Assembly (NCBI GenBank): GCA_030152865.1
Contig: JASLIW010000030.1
Location: forward strand, 1 to 5,611
Length of the DNA: 5,611 nucleotides
Direction of reading: 5' to 3'
Source: Bacteroides sp.
Lineage (GTDB): Bacteria > Bacteroidota > Bacteroidia > Bacteroidales > Bacteroidaceae
Position 1 is the first letter of the stretch, and every line of letters begins with the position of its first letter. The notes beneath the pieces were generated by a model that saw nothing but the letters and a program-made list of their open reading frames with translations, was not told the DNA's origin and ran no database searches. Both the position numbers and the translations under genes were made by a program. Shown here one piece after another: positions 4,961 to 5,611 of this stretch.

Positions 4961-5611
4961 TTAATGCTTGAATTGGTAATCACAAAAGATAGGGAAGTGA
5001 TCACTAATTAGGGCGGCATTTATATGTTTGACCTGATGTATAACATCTGTCTGTGTTGCTTTTACTTTTTTAGCTCCTTTTTTAAAGGTTAAAATATAGT
5101 CTAAGCGTTCATTTGCAACTGGAGTAGGGAAAGTCAATACATCTGCACTATCTATTCTCCACTGCTTTTTTAGTTTCTTGAAGAATGCTGTTTTTAGTGA
5201 ATTTTCATTTAAGTCTCCAGCTAGAAATACGACTTTGTTTTTATATTTAGCTGCTTCTTTAGATAGAATTTCTATGGATTCCTCTCTTTCTTTGCTTTCT
5301 AGTGCCAAGTGTGTCGCTATTACCACATACTTGTCAAACTCTGCTATAATTGCACTGCGAGGCTCTTCTCCAGGCAGAGGGATCTGTTTATACATAAGTG
5401 CTTTTTCTTTAGATAGAAATCCATTGCCATATTCACCCCCTTGAAATGAAATGCTTTTGCTAAAGTAGCTGTGCATCTGTGTCAAATCGGAAATTTTGTC
5501 CATTTGGTTGTGCTGTTTGCTTCGTTTTGTATGCATATCTATTTCTTGTAAGCAAACGATATCTGCATCCATAAGCTTGATGAGTTCTGCCGCTTGGGTA
5601 TATTCTATTTC
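4961..5611 (-). CDS. Endonuclease/exonuclease/phosphatase-family hydrolase, 5' end outside window
   Basis: The frame is open to the window edge, giving 216 residues of a longer protein. The in-frame ATG at 5572 is internal: the upstream residues EIEYTQAAELIKL continue the family's first helix. This is the metal-dependent DNase I-like fold. Seen from the fragment's first residue, it has the metal-binding glutamate in CLQEID (E23), YGNGFLS, the catalytic histidine in ATHLAL (H101), GDLN (D133, N135), ERLDYIL (D171) and the terminal SDH (203-205). The catalytic set is complete, so an active phosphodiesterase is likely. The family includes nucleases, sphingomyelinases and inositol phosphatases, so the substrate cannot be named. 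Many Bacteroidota members are exported, but any signal peptide lies outside the window. The protein ends normally 11 residues after SDH. Confidence 0.92.
   Translation of the reverse strand, partial: EIEYTQAAELIKLMDADIVCLQEIDMHTKRSKQHNQMDKISDLTQMHSYFSKSISFQGGEYGNGFLSKEKALMYKQIPLPGEEPRSAIIAEFDKYVVIATHLALESKEREESIEILSKEAAKYKNKVVFLAGDLNENSLKTAFFKKLKKQWRIDSADVLTFPTPVANERLDYILTFKKGAKKVKATQTDVIHQVKHINAALISDHFPIFCDYQFKH

Noticed and set aside
5178..5444. 88-codon open frame on the + strand
   Set aside because: It is antisense to the conserved EEP hydrolase motifs and its translation shows no recognisable domain.

Overview
The window looks like ordinary chromosome from a Bacteroidota bacterium, probably in or near the Bacteroidales (Porphyromonas, Bacteroides and relatives). 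The grounds are the moderately AT-rich composition, protein sequences that resemble that phylum, weak or absent Shine-Dalgarno sites, and two exact matches to the phylum's -7 promoter element TAnnTTTG. The genus assignment is inference. No phage integrase, transposase, CRISPR array, tRNA, rRNA or defence cassette was found.

Layout. On the + strand, 35-484 encodes a Fur-family repressor with Zur-like cysteines. It is followed by a zinc/cadmium/lead P1B-type ATPase (541-2520). A 7-1-7 inverted repeat lies over the regulator's stop codon, in the right place to be an operator for the exporter gene. The ATPase gene converges with a small macro-domain-like gene (2517-2915, - strand), and their stop codons overlap in TTAA. 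A divergent intergenic stretch (2916-3108) precedes a DUF169 protein gene (3109-3846, + strand). This gene converges with ribB (3881-4525, - strand), and the ribB intrinsic terminator runs into the last codons of the DUF169 gene. Upstream of ribB are a long leader, a complete FMN riboswitch aptamer (4638-4767) and a -7 box (4772-4779). The rest of the intergenic region holds an 11-bp inverted repeat and a second -7 match. The window ends inside an endonuclease/exonuclease/phosphatase-family gene (4961-5611, - strand) whose 5' end is missing.

How the parts work together. The first two genes form a likely metal-homeostasis module: a zinc-type sensor followed by an efflux pump that carries the Lys/Asp pair of ZntA. 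ribB is a stand-alone riboflavin biosynthesis transcription unit under FMN feedback. The sequence suggests a translational switch. A 10-bp helix can bury the ribB start codon, and the same CGAGGT hexamer occurs in the aptamer and at the ribosome-binding region, so the two copies can compete for one complementary segment. The DUF169, macro-like and EEP genes have no visible functional link to these modules.

No wholly new system is evident. The most worthwhile leads are the candidate Zur operator, the riboswitch expression platform and the structured intergenic repeat behind a -7 match.
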